This document shows, piece after piece, positions 9,278-17,301 of a stretch of 62,603 nucleotides of DNA; the stretch's first letter is position 1, and every line of letters begins with the position of its first letter. The notes under the pieces were generated by a model that was not told where the DNA came from, searched no databases, and saw only the letters and a list, made by a program, of their open reading frames with translations. This DNA comes from Bacillota bacterium (GTDB lineage Bacteria; Bacillota; Clostridia; Christensenellales; Aristaeellaceae): NCBI GenBank assembly GCA_023416585.1, contig JAEZHM010000053.1, forward strand, positions 1-62,603. Reading direction: 5' to 3'. The position numbers and the translations under genes are program-made.

Positions 9278-9286
9278 TGGTATAGT
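9278..9286 (+). promoter_or_regulatory. Extended -10 promoter of the QueG-like gene
   Basis: TGGTATAGT is a TGn-extended -10 element lying 25 bases before the ATG at 9311 and after the preceding terminator. No convincing -35 box is visible in the T-rich tract upstream. Confidence 0.5.
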
Positions 9287-9310
9287 GAGTGTCAATGAAA
9301 TGGGGGAAAC

Positions 9311-10222
9311 ATGATGCCAATTGACGGCATTGTAAAACTCGCCCGGGAGCAAGGCTTTTATGCGAATTATGTGCTTGATGCTTTCCAGGCTGTGGATGCG
9401 CCGGAGGGGATTTCCTCCCTTCTTCTTTTGTTGTATCCTTATGACTCCTGGGGGAAGGCAGCACCAGGCTGCGCCCGCATAAGCACCTATTATTTCGCAG
9501 CGCAGGAGGCCTACTTGAAAGCTCGCGAAATAGTATATCAACTTGCCCAAATAGGGGAAAGTGCCCGGCTTTGCAATGAAGTGCGTCTAAAGCCCCTGCT
9601 GTCCCGTATGAAGGATTTTTCCCAGGGTAGAAATACACTGCATTACCATAAGGCATACGGTTCGCGTTTTCATATACAGGTGATTTGCTTGGAAGCACAT
9701 TATCCCATGGACGAAAGTATACTATTGCCAATAGATATAGAAAGCGACATGTGCGGATCATGCAGAAGGTGCACTCAAGCCTGCCCCTCAAATGCACTTA
9801 CGGGAGAAGGTTTTCAGCGTGAAAAATGCCTGCGCCAGCACATGCTATGTGGTAAGCCTGTCCCGGATCTCTTGCGCCCCCTTATGGGAAACCGCCTGTT
9901 GGGCTGTGATATCTGTCAGCAGGCTTGTCCATATAACGATTCACTTAAAGAGGTAGAAGCGAACGGGGAATGCTTTCCGATTGAGGATCTATTAAAGCAG
10001 GATGATAATACATTATCCCGCCTATCTGATAATATCGGCAGGAATATGGCAATACCCAACCGCGTCCTTAGCCAGGCCGTTATCGCGGCGGGAAACAGCA
10101 GGGTGAAAGCTTATCTTCCTGTTCTGAACAAGCTTTGCCAGCATCCATCGCAGACTGTTCGCGAGCATGCAAAATGGGCTGTTAAGATTTTGTCAATTGA
10201 AGCAGGGGAAGCGACAACTTGA
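9311..10222 (+). CDS. Divergent QueG-like double [4Fe-4S] protein
   Basis: Resembles epoxyqueuosine reductase in its C-terminal two-thirds. It has CGSCRRCTQACP (Cys148, 151, 154, 158), then GCDICQQACP (Cys199, 202, 206), then a HEAT-like helical tail with RVLSQAVIAAGNSR and TVREHAKWAV. At 303 aa it is shorter than QueG proteins of roughly 350-390 aa. The N-terminal half is much eroded: the family segment with the catalytic Asp and 'PVLER...GLGWIGKNT' aligns only loosely with CNEVRLKPLLSRMKDFSQGRNT, and I see no Asp in the catalytic place. It may be a paralogue with another redox role or a weakened QueG. It stands alone between the V-ATPase and an ABC pair. Confidence 0.72.
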   Translation: MMPIDGIVKLAREQGFYANYVLDAFQAVDAPEGISSLLLLLYPYDSWGKAAPGCARISTYYFAAQEAYLKAREIVYQLAQIGESARLCNEVRLKPLLSRMKDFSQGRNTLHYHKAYGSRFHIQVICLEAHYPMDESILLPIDIESDMCGSCRRCTQACPSNALTGEGFQREKCLRQHMLCGKPVPDLLRPLMGNRLLGCDICQQACPYNDSLKEVEANGECFPIEDLLKQDDNTLSRLSDNIGRNMAIPNRVLSQAVIAAGNSRVKAYLPVLNKLCQHPSQTVREHAKWAVKILSIEAGEATT

Positions 10223-10232
10223 CAGCGTACTA

Positions 10233-10260
10233 TTGCCTTTTCATGGAATTGCGTTACAAT
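10233..10260 (+). promoter_or_regulatory. Candidate promoter of the ABC transporter pair
   Basis: TTGCCT at 10233-10238 and TACAAT at 10255-10260 are separated by 16 bases, 26 bases before the ATG at 10287. A TTGACA at 10219 has no -10 at proper spacing. Confidence 0.45.
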
Positions 10261-10286
10261 ATTTACCGGAGAAAGGGAGGGCATAT

Positions 10287-11030
10287 ATGTTTCAGTTTGA
10301 TCATGTGTCCAAGCAGTACGCAAAGAGTAAGGTGAAGGCACTGGACGATTTGACTTTGCATGTGAATAAAGGTGAAATATTCGGCTTCATCGGCCCCAAT
10401 GGCGCCGGCAAAACGACGACCATCCGGCTTTTGACAGGTATCCTGACGCCGGATTCCGGCAGCATCCGCATCAATGGATATGATATGGCTCAAGCTCCCT
10501 TGGAGGCCAAGCGGCTGATAGGTTTTGTGCCCGACAACCAGGAGATGTACGAACGGCTGACCGGGTTGGAATACCTGCAATTTTTGGCGGATATCTACCA
10601 GGTGGACGGCGCCCAGCGAAAAGAGCACCTGGAGAAATATCTGCCCCTGTTTCAGCTGGAAAGCGCGGCAGGACAGCAGATTCGAAGTTATTCCAGGGGC
10701 ATGAAGCAGAAGCTTACCATCATTGGCGCACTCATCCATAAGCCTCCTCTATGGGTTCTGGACGAGCCTATGACAGGTCTGGACCCCATGGCCGTTCACC
10801 TGTTGAAAGAAGAAATGCGCACCCATTGCAATGCCGGAAATACGGTTTTCTTTTCTACCCATGTACTGGATGTGGCTGAAAAGTTATGCGACCGAATCGC
10901 CATTATCATAAAAGGCAAGCTGCTGGCGGTGGGCACGCTGGAAAGCTTGCGTTCCGGGGAGCATGGTGCTTCCTTGGAAGAGGTTTTCCTTGAGATGGTG
11001 AAGGAGTCGGCGGGGGAGGAAAAATCATGA
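10287..11030 (+). CDS. ABC transporter ATP-binding protein
   Basis: ATPase of an export-type ABC system, 247 aa. Walker A GPNGAGKTT is at residues 36-44, the Q-loop glutamine at about 85, a signature of form SRGMKQK at 136-142, Walker B WVLDEP at 156-161, and the switch His at 192. The ATG at 10287 follows GAAAGGGAGG; upstream in-frame codons run into the previous gene and the promoter region, so I exclude them. The gene overlaps the downstream permease by 4 bases (ATGA), marking a two-gene unit. The substrate cannot be told from sequence; no drug-resistance or bacitracin sensor genes are adjacent. Confidence 0.94.
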   Translation: MFQFDHVSKQYAKSKVKALDDLTLHVNKGEIFGFIGPNGAGKTTTIRLLTGILTPDSGSIRINGYDMAQAPLEAKRLIGFVPDNQEMYERLTGLEYLQFLADIYQVDGAQRKEHLEKYLPLFQLESAAGQQIRSYSRGMKQKLTIIGALIHKPPLWVLDEPMTGLDPMAVHLLKEEMRTHCNAGNTVFFSTHVLDVAEKLCDRIAIIIKGKLLAVGTLESLRSGEHGASLEEVFLEMVKESAGEEKS

Positions 11031-12712
11031 GTTCCTTTCTTGTTCTTTTGCGGATGCAGCTATATCTGCGGTTGTCCGCTCTAAAACCCAGCCATTGGCT
11101 GCCCAAGCACCCCGGTGATTTAAAGGAATGGAAGCCGCTTTTGATGGGGCTGCTTTTTCTTATCATATTCGCCTCTGTGGAAGGCACCGTTCTTTTGATG
11201 GCAAACGGTATCCTTTCAGGCTTTATGCAGATGAAGATACCGGATCTCATGTTATCCATGGTTATCATGATCTGCATGGCACTGACGCTGCTGGTAGGTT
11301 TTTTTCATGTGACCAGCATTCTGTTTTTCAGCCGGGACAGTGCATTTCTTTCCGGCTTGCCTGTATCCTCACGTACGGTCATGGCCGTAAGACTTTCAGT
11401 GGTCTTGCTTGGGGAAATGGCGCTGACATCATTGATCTTTCTGCCTGTATGCGTGCTATATGGCATCCGCACAGACCAAAGCGCACTGTTCTATATAAAG
11501 GCAGTGGTTGCAGCACCGCTGATCCCCTGCATTCCTCTGGCGGTGGCCACACTTTTAGCTTCGCTTCTGGTACGTGTTTCCAGCCTTTTCCGCCACAGGG
11601 ACAGGTGGACTGTCATTGGCGGCTTTGTGCTCATCGCGCTGGTCATCCCGCTGCAAATGCAGTTTTACAGCCGCATACCTGCTGATGCAGGCGCTGATTT
11701 CTTCATGCGGATACTTTCCGACAACCGTGCCATGCTGGAAGGCCTTTTAGGCGGCTTTCCGCCTGTTTTGTGGGCTACGGCCGGCGTGACGGGTCAAGGG
11801 GAATGGAGCCTTCCTTACCTTTTGCTGTTCATCGTTGTTTCTGCAGTAGCTGCTGTGCTGCCCCTGCTTATCGGCGGTGGCAGATACCTGAAATTAGCCA
11901 TTTTGCAAAACGAAGCATTCCAAAATACAAAACACCGCAAGCTTACAGCCCGTGATTTTACCCGCAGCCGTTCGCCTTTGAAGGCGCTGCTTATCAGAGA
12001 ATGGAAAGAAGTACTGCGTGTGCCGGCCTACGCCCTCAATGGTCTCGTTGGCATTGTGATGATGCCTATCATGATGGCAGCACTGTTTCTGGGCATGAAA
12101 GGAAGCAGTGAGCTTACCACATTGCTTGGCGGGCTTCTTCGCAGCGCAGGGGGAGTGAATGTCACGCTCTTTGCAGCTGCTGCCATGGCAGCAGCAAGTA
12201 CTATCAACATGGCAGGCGCTACAACTGTTTCCCGCGAAGGGAAGCGATTGTCCATAACACGAATCATCCCCGTTCCTTATGCCACACAGATCATGGCAAA
12301 GCATCTTTTCGGTTTCTCCATCAACTTTCTCACCAGCCTGACGACAGCCATTGCACTGATCGTAATGATTCCTTCCCAGACAATGTATATCCTGGCGGCT
12401 TTCGTAATGGGCCTGCTGTTTGGCTATGCCGCAAATGCCATGAGCCTTGCGCTGGATGCAAGCCATCCCAAGCTCAACTGGCGCAACGAGACGGAAGCAA
12501 TCAAGCAAAACGCCATGGCTCTGCTATCTATGTTTTTGGGTGTGGCGGCCGCGGGCTTGATGGGAGTTGCCATATGGCTTTTGTTTAAGGCTGGAGTGGC
12601 CCTATCCATTCTGGCTATTCTACTGACAGTCCTTTTGACCGCTCTGGCCATTGCTGCTCATGTTTTTCTCCTTCGGCGGGCTCATATATGGTATTCCAGG
12701 GGTGAATTGTAA
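11027..12712 (+). CDS. ABC transporter permease, large membrane protein
   Basis: A 561-residue polytopic membrane protein with about 12 hydrophobic segments in two blocks (about residues 40-240 and 260-560) separated by a charged stretch near KHRKLTARDFTRSRSPLKALLIREWKE, shown here only in part: TARDFTRSRSPLKALLI. The layout is that of the two-block ABC-2-like exporters paired with a single ATPase. It is translationally coupled to the ATPase gene upstream. It is followed by an AT-rich gap and a separate promoter, so the unit probably ends here. Export function is inferred from the family type. Confidence 0.85.
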   Translation: MSSFLVLLRMQLYLRLSALKPSHWLPKHPGDLKEWKPLLMGLLFLIIFASVEGTVLLMANGILSGFMQMKIPDLMLSMVIMICMALTLLVGFFHVTSILFFSRDSAFLSGLPVSSRTVMAVRLSVVLLGEMALTSLIFLPVCVLYGIRTDQSALFYIKAVVAAPLIPCIPLAVATLLASLLVRVSSLFRHRDRWTVIGGFVLIALVIPLQMQFYSRIPADAGADFFMRILSDNRAMLEGLLGGFPPVLWATAGVTGQGEWSLPYLLLFIVVSAVAAVLPLLIGGGRYLKLAILQNEAFQNTKHRKLTARDFTRSRSPLKALLIREWKEVLRVPAYALNGLVGIVMMPIMMAALFLGMKGSSELTTLLGGLLRSAGGVNVTLFAAAAMAAASTINMAGATTVSREGKRLSITRIIPVPYATQIMAKHLFGFSINFLTSLTTAIALIVMIPSQTMYILAAFVMGLLFGYAANAMSLALDASHPKLNWRNETEAIKQNAMALLSMFLGVAAAGLMGVAIWLLFKAGVALSILAILLTVLLTALAIAAHVFLLRRAHIWYSRGEL

Positions 12713-12757
12713 AAATTAAATTTTTATTACAAAATGCGTGCATATTTTTCTAAAGTG

Positions 12758-12766
12758 TGCTATAAT
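12758..12766 (+). promoter_or_regulatory. Extended -10 promoter of the methyltransferase gene
   Basis: TGCTATAAT is a consensus extended -10, 50 bases before the ATG. The -35 region is weak. A 9-bp inverted repeat lies just downstream in the leader. Confidence 0.65.
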
Positions 12767-12771
12767 CACTA

Positions 12772-12800
12772 CGGGTGTATGAAATAAGGGTATACACCCG
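12772..12800 (+). promoter_or_regulatory. Leader palindrome or hairpin before the methyltransferase
   Basis: CGGGTGTAT at 12772-12780 and its exact reverse complement ATACACCCG at 12792-12800 flank 11 bases. The repeat begins 5 bases after the -10 and ends just before AAGGAGG, so it could be a repressor operator or an RNA hairpin affecting translation. No T-tract follows, so it is not a normal terminator. Confidence 0.6.
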
Positions 12801-12815
12801 CAAGGAGGCACACAA

Positions 12816-13439
12816 ATGCTTTCAAAAGCTGAAAATCATGCCACATTGCCGAAGCCGGCTGTGGCGGCGAAGGGGAGAATGACCCCCGCCATGCATGCAC
12901 TGGCTCAATGGGCCGCCATTGATGCCGGTGACAAAGTGTTGGATATGGCCTGCGGCAACGGGGCTTTGCTGAGCCTAATCAGCCAAGAGATGGAATGCAG
13001 CATATGCGGTATTGCATCCTCTGTCGAACAATATCGTTCCGTTCGGGCAATGCTGCCGAATGCCGATATCTTGTTTGCCCAGCCTGAGGACATCCCCTGG
13101 AAGGAAAACTCTTTCGATGTTGTGATGTGCGGCCTTCCTTTTTATGCCATGGATGATCCAGGCAAGGTATTAAAGGAAGCGCTCAGGGTATTAAAGCCTG
13201 GCGGGCAGTTTTTGCTGGCTACCACATGGTATCCGGCGCCGCTCCGGCAATTGTATAATTGTTTTTCCGGCCATTGGGAGGATGATTTGCAGTCACCCGT
13301 ACTGTACGGCAAGCATGAAATGTTGGCCACGCTGGATGCAGTTGGTTTTCATAACGTCACTTGGCGGGCAGCCGATATGCGAGTGGGCATCACCATCGGC
13401 TGGAAGAAGCCGGTCAAGAAGGATATGACTGAGGCCTGA
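12816..13439 (+). CDS. Class I SAM-dependent methyltransferase
   Basis: 207 aa. SAM-binding motif I, VLDMACGNGALL, is at about residues 41-52, and the family pattern DVVMCGLPFYAM followed by LKEALRVLKPGGQFLLA (residues ~105-130) marks a Methyltransf_11-type enzyme. Substrate unknown. The gene stands alone between its own promoter and a strong terminator, with a conspicuous palindrome in the leader, so it may respond to a specific signal. A ubiquinone/menaquinone methyltransferase label would be unsafe, as no quinone genes are nearby. Confidence 0.88.
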   Translation: MLSKAENHATLPKPAVAAKGRMTPAMHALAQWAAIDAGDKVLDMACGNGALLSLISQEMECSICGIASSVEQYRSVRAMLPNADILFAQPEDIPWKENSFDVVMCGLPFYAMDDPGKVLKEALRVLKPGGQFLLATTWYPAPLRQLYNCFSGHWEDDLQSPVLYGKHEMLATLDAVGFHNVTWRAADMRVGITIGWKKPVKKDMTEA

Positions 13440-13453
13440 AAACGACAAGCTAA

Positions 13454-13482
13454 GCCCTCCCGGAAAACGGGAGGCTTTTTTT
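13454..13482 (+). terminator. Terminator after the methyltransferase
   Basis: CCTCCCG (13456-13462), a GAAAA loop and CGGGAGG (13468-13474) form a perfect 7-bp stem followed by CTTTTTTT. Confidence 0.93.
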
Positions 13483-13501
13483 GTATTTTTAATGATACTA
13501 G

Positions 13502-13530
13502 TTGACCGCCAAGCAGCTTCATGATACAGT
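13502..13530 (+). promoter_or_regulatory. Candidate promoter of the radical SAM operon
   Basis: TTGACC at 13502-13507 and TACAGT at 13525-13530 are 17 bases apart. If used, transcription would begin after an in-frame ATG at 13521, which supports the downstream TTG at 13563 as the true start. Confidence 0.5.
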
Positions 13531-13562
13531 TAAAGCCGTATTATCGCATAGGAGGAACCCTT

Positions 13563-15398
13563 TTGCAACTTAAGATCGAAGCACTTTTGGACAAAGTGCA
13601 AAAGCCTTCCCGCTATACCGGCGGCGAGATGAATTCATCCATCAAACCCTGGGCTGACGCCGATGTGACGTTTGCCTTTTGCTTTCCCGATACGTATGAA
13701 GTCGCCATGTCACACCTTGGCATGAAAATACTCTATGCCATTATCAACAGCCAGCCATACGCCCTTTGTGAGCGCGTATGCATGCCCTGGGTGGATATGC
13801 TGTCCCTTATGAAGGAAAACGACGTGCCCTTGTTTTCCCTGGAAACCAGAACGCCGCTGAAAGCGTTTGACATTGTGGGCTTCACGCTCCAGTATGAAAT
13901 GAGTTATACGAATATACTGGAGATGTTGTCGCTTGGGCGAGTGCCTGTTTTGTCACGTGACAGGGGATCGGGCGATCCGCTCGTCATCGCCGGCGGGCCC
14001 TGCGCCTTCAATCCCGAGCCGCTGCATGCCTTCGTTGACGCATTCGTAATTGGGGACGGGGAAGAGGCAACCCTTGAGGTTTTGCAAGCCGTCCGTGATT
14101 GGAAAAAAGGCGGGGAAGGCCGCCATGACCTACTTACGAAGCTTGCGCAGATTCCAGGTGTATACATTCCCGCTCTGTACGATGTTACCTGGAACGAAGA
14201 CGGCACGCTTTCCTCTTTTAAACCCAATTGTGAAGAAGCACCGGAGAAAATCCAAAAGCGCGTTGTTCTTGATCTGGACAAAGCTTTTTATCCGGAAAGT
14301 ATACCCGTGCCATATACGGAAATCGTTCATGACAGGATCATGCTGGAAATTATGCGCGGCTGCACCCGTGGCTGCCGCTTTTGCCAGGCAGGCATGCTTT
14401 ACCGCCCGGTCAGGGAACGCAGTTTGGAAAGGCTGCTGACTCTTGCAGAACAGCTGGAAAACAGTACGGGTTATGAGGAAATTTCCCTGTCCAGCCTTTC
14501 CAGCGGCGATTATTCCTGCCTGCCCGAGCTGGCCAAAGAGTTGATGCATAAATTTGCAGATAGGAGAGTGGCCATCTCCCTTCCTTCGCTTCGTATTGAC
14601 AGCGTTGTGAAAGAATCACTTGCGGAAACGCAGAAGGTTCACAAGTCCGGTTTGACCTTTGCTCCGGAAGCCGGTACCCAGCGCTTGCGGGACGTAATCA
14701 ATAAAGGTGTGACCAGGGATGACCTGCTGCGCACCGTTTCCGATGCGTTTGAGGGCGGCTGGAGCACCATCAAGCTGTATTTCATGATCGGCCTGCCTAC
14801 GGAAACAAGCGAGGATTTGAACGGCATCGGTGAACTTGCTCAAAGCGTGATCAGCGCCTATTTTGCGCTTCCCAGGGAAAAACGGGCCAAGGGGCTGAGC
14901 GTGAATTGCAGTGCTTCCAGCTTCGTGCCCAAACCCTTCACGCCATTCCAGTGGTCCGGACAGGATACGCTTGTTCAAATCAAGGAGAAACAGTCCTATC
15001 TTCGCAAGGTGCTAAATATTCGCAGTGTGACATTCAATTGGCATGACCCGGAGTTGAGCTTTCTGGAAGCCTGCTTTGCCAGGGGAGACAGGAGAATGGC
15101 GGATGTGCTGTATGAAGCATGGCGCTTGGGCTGTATCCTGGATGGCTGGACGGAGCAATTTCATTACGATCTGTGGATCAAGGCATTTGAAAACTTAAGC
15201 ATCGACCCTGCCTTTTACGCCAACAGGGAGCGCGCCAAGGAAGAATTGCTGCCTTGGGATTTTATCGATGCAGGCATCACAAAAGCCTTCCTTTGGCGTG
15301 AAAATGAAAAGTCCTTGCAGGCGCAAACGACTTCCGATTGCAGGCTGGGCTGCCAAGGCTGCGGCCTTACGCGCTTTGAGGGGGTATGCAAGCCATGA
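13563..15398 (+). CDS. B12-binding-like radical SAM protein (TIGR03960 type)
   Basis: 611 aa from the TTG at 13563, which sits 6 bases after TAGGAGG; the ATG at 13521 lies within the likely promoter. The N-terminal half resembles the degenerate B12-binding fold seen in this family (VTFAFCFPDTYEVAMSHLG). The radical SAM motif GCTRGCRFC has Cys267, 271 and 274. A C-terminal CRLGCQGCG motif adds further cysteines. The family occurs with the DUF2344 protein encoded next, and both often lie beside RNase G, as here. The reaction is not established to my knowledge; a role in RNA or ribosome modification has been inferred from context only. Confidence 0.92.
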   Translation: MQLKIEALLDKVQKPSRYTGGEMNSSIKPWADADVTFAFCFPDTYEVAMSHLGMKILYAIINSQPYALCERVCMPWVDMLSLMKENDVPLFSLETRTPLKAFDIVGFTLQYEMSYTNILEMLSLGRVPVLSRDRGSGDPLVIAGGPCAFNPEPLHAFVDAFVIGDGEEATLEVLQAVRDWKKGGEGRHDLLTKLAQIPGVYIPALYDVTWNEDGTLSSFKPNCEEAPEKIQKRVVLDLDKAFYPESIPVPYTEIVHDRIMLEIMRGCTRGCRFCQAGMLYRPVRERSLERLLTLAEQLENSTGYEEISLSSLSSGDYSCLPELAKELMHKFADRRVAISLPSLRIDSVVKESLAETQKVHKSGLTFAPEAGTQRLRDVINKGVTRDDLLRTVSDAFEGGWSTIKLYFMIGLPTETSEDLNGIGELAQSVISAYFALPREKRAKGLSVNCSASSFVPKPFTPFQWSGQDTLVQIKEKQSYLRKVLNIRSVTFNWHDPELSFLEACFARGDRRMADVLYEAWRLGCILDGWTEQFHYDLWIKAFENLSIDPAFYANRERAKEELLPWDFIDAGITKAFLWRENEKSLQAQTTSDCRLGCQGCGLTRFEGVCKP

Positions 15399-16075
15399 GG
15401 ATGCTGGTCGTGTTTGAAAAGGGAGAACCCTTGCGCCATATCGGCCATCTTGACCTGATGCGTGCTATGCAGCGGATACTTCGCCGTACCGGCCTTCCGG
15501 TAGCTTACAGCCAAGGCTTCAACCCCCACATGCTCGTGAACTTTGCCGCTCCGCTGTCCGTAGGTGCATCTGGTCTTCGGGAGATCATGGATGTAGCCCT
15601 CACAGCGGAAGTGGCAGAAGAAGTTTTTCTTTCAAAACTGAATACCGCTTTGCCTCCCGCCTTGAAAGCCGTGGCAGCAAGGATTGTTTTGGATTCGTAT
15701 CCTGCGCCTATGTCAAGGCTGGTTGCTGCAACGTATGAGATGAAAATTGAAAATCCGGCGGGAGAGTCTTTGGCGCATGCCATTTCCGGTTTTCTGGAAA
15801 TGAGTGAGATCCCTGCCATGCGCAAAACAAAAAGCGGTGAAAAACCCTGCGACATAAGGCCTATGATTTATATGCTGACGGCTTTACCGGCAGGTGATGG
15901 CTATGTGCTTACTGCCACGCTGGCGCTGAGGGAGGATGCCACCTGCAAGCCGGACATGCTTATTAAAGCGCTTTCAGATTCTTCAAAAATTACATTCCCT
16001 TCGTATTCACTGGTGCGAACATGCCTTTTGGGCAAAGGCTCGGATGGAGGGTTCAAGCCCCTGGAAAGCCTGTGA
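15395..16075 (+). CDS. DUF2344 protein, radical SAM partner (TIGR03936 type)
   Basis: 226 aa from the ATG at 15395, which overlaps the previous stop as ATGA; an ATG at 15386 lies too close to the GAGGGGG box. The opening VVFEKGEPLRHIGHLDLMR and the following SQGFNPHM are characteristic of the family, whose members in some genomes are fused to the radical SAM protein encoded just upstream. This strongly suggests that the two act together. No catalytic motif is obvious. RNase G follows 11 bases downstream. Confidence 0.92.
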   Translation: MRMLVVFEKGEPLRHIGHLDLMRAMQRILRRTGLPVAYSQGFNPHMLVNFAAPLSVGASGLREIMDVALTAEVAEEVFLSKLNTALPPALKAVAARIVLDSYPAPMSRLVAATYEMKIENPAGESLAHAISGFLEMSEIPAMRKTKSGEKPCDIRPMIYMLTALPAGDGYVLTATLALREDATCKPDMLIKALSDSSKITFPSYSLVRTCLLGKGSDGGFKPLESL

Positions 16076-16086
16076 AAGGAACGCCT

Positions 16087-17301
16087 ATGCGCGAAATCAT
16101 ACTCATTGAGGAGAACAGCCGCTGCCATACCGCCTTACTGGAAGACGGCGAGGTTTGCGAATACTACGCGTACAGTCGGAAAAAATCTTTCTCTCTTGCT
16201 AACGCTATTTTCAAGGGCCGGGTGGAGCGGATCGTTCCCGGCATGGACGCGGCCTTTGTGAACCTGGGCCTCGAAAAAAACGGCTTTCTTCCCCTGAAGG
16301 AAGCGCCGGGCTTTGCGGAACAAAGAAAAGCCCAGCCCTCCTTGCAGACAGGCCAGGAGATTCTGGTTCAGGTAAAGAAAGACCCTGTGGGGGAAAAGGG
16401 CGCATATCTTACAAGAGATATCACCTTCCCTGGTACTTATGTTGTCTTTTTGCCGCTTGATACGTTTGTCGGCGTTTCCCAGCGGGTACAAAATGAATCG
16501 GAACGTGAAATGCTGCTAAGCATTGGCCAGGAGCTTGCGCCATATGGTACAGGACTCGTGATGCGTTCCTCCGCACTGAATGCCGGCCGGGAGGATATCG
16601 TACAAGAGATTGTGTCCTTACAGGATGCATGGCAGGAAGCACAAAAATTGTACCCTCAAAAAAATGCTCCCTGCATCTTATATGAAAACCAAAATCCGTT
16701 TGATGAATTATTAAGGGACTACCCTTCCAATGAAATCGTCAGAATCGTTACCAACATAAATGCTCTCTTTGTCCCCGGCGTTGAGGTTTCTTATGTTCCA
16801 GACAGGGATATTATGACCTCCTTGGGCATTCTTTCCCAGGTAGAAAAGGCGCTTCACCGCAAAGTCTGGCTTAAAAGCGGTGGATACCTCGTATTTGACC
16901 TGTGTGAAGCCATGACCGTGATCGATGTGAACACCGGGAAGTTCACAGGGAAAAAGCTGCTGGAGGATACGATTTTTACCTTAAACAAGGAAGCATGCCA
17001 TGAAATCGCCAGGCAGGTCCGGCTTCGCGGTTTGGGCGGCATTCTTCTGATAGATTTTATCGATATGCAGGAGGAACGTCATCGGCTGGAGGTTCTTCAT
17101 ACGCTGAAAACGGAACTCAGCCGTGACCGGGTGAAAACCGTGGTGCACGGCTTTACAGCTCTTGGGCTGGTGGAATGTACACGGAAAAAGACAAAAATGC
17201 CTTTGCACCTTTTATTGACGGCTCCCTGCCCAAATTGTGCGGGAAACGGCCGGGTACGCGATAAGATCGGGCAGGAAAGCGAGGGTTCCCCCAATGGATG
17301 A
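16087..17301 (+). CDS. rng: Ribonuclease E/G family endoribonuclease, short form
   Basis: Endoribonuclease for rRNA maturation and mRNA turnover. From the ATG at 16087 (behind GAAAGGA) it is 404 aa. An S1-like domain occupies roughly residues 35-110 (GRVERIVPGMDAAFVNLG). The catalytic metal-binding aspartates are Asp280 in VIDVNTGK and Asp323 in LIDFIDM. The zinc-link CPNC (Cys381, Cys384) is only about 20 residues from the end, so the small C-terminal domain of E. coli RNase G (489 aa) is missing. Zinc-mediated dimer formation is still possible. The 3' end overlaps miaB. Confidence 0.93.
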   Translation: MREIILIEENSRCHTALLEDGEVCEYYAYSRKKSFSLANAIFKGRVERIVPGMDAAFVNLGLEKNGFLPLKEAPGFAEQRKAQPSLQTGQEILVQVKKDPVGEKGAYLTRDITFPGTYVVFLPLDTFVGVSQRVQNESEREMLLSIGQELAPYGTGLVMRSSALNAGREDIVQEIVSLQDAWQEAQKLYPQKNAPCILYENQNPFDELLRDYPSNEIVRIVTNINALFVPGVEVSYVPDRDIMTSLGILSQVEKALHRKVWLKSGGYLVFDLCEAMTVIDVNTGKFTGKKLLEDTIFTLNKEACHEIARQVRLRGLGGILLIDFIDMQEERHRLEVLHTLKTELSRDRVKTVVHGFTALGLVECTRKKTKMPLHLLLTAPCPNCAGNGRVRDKIGQESEGSPNG

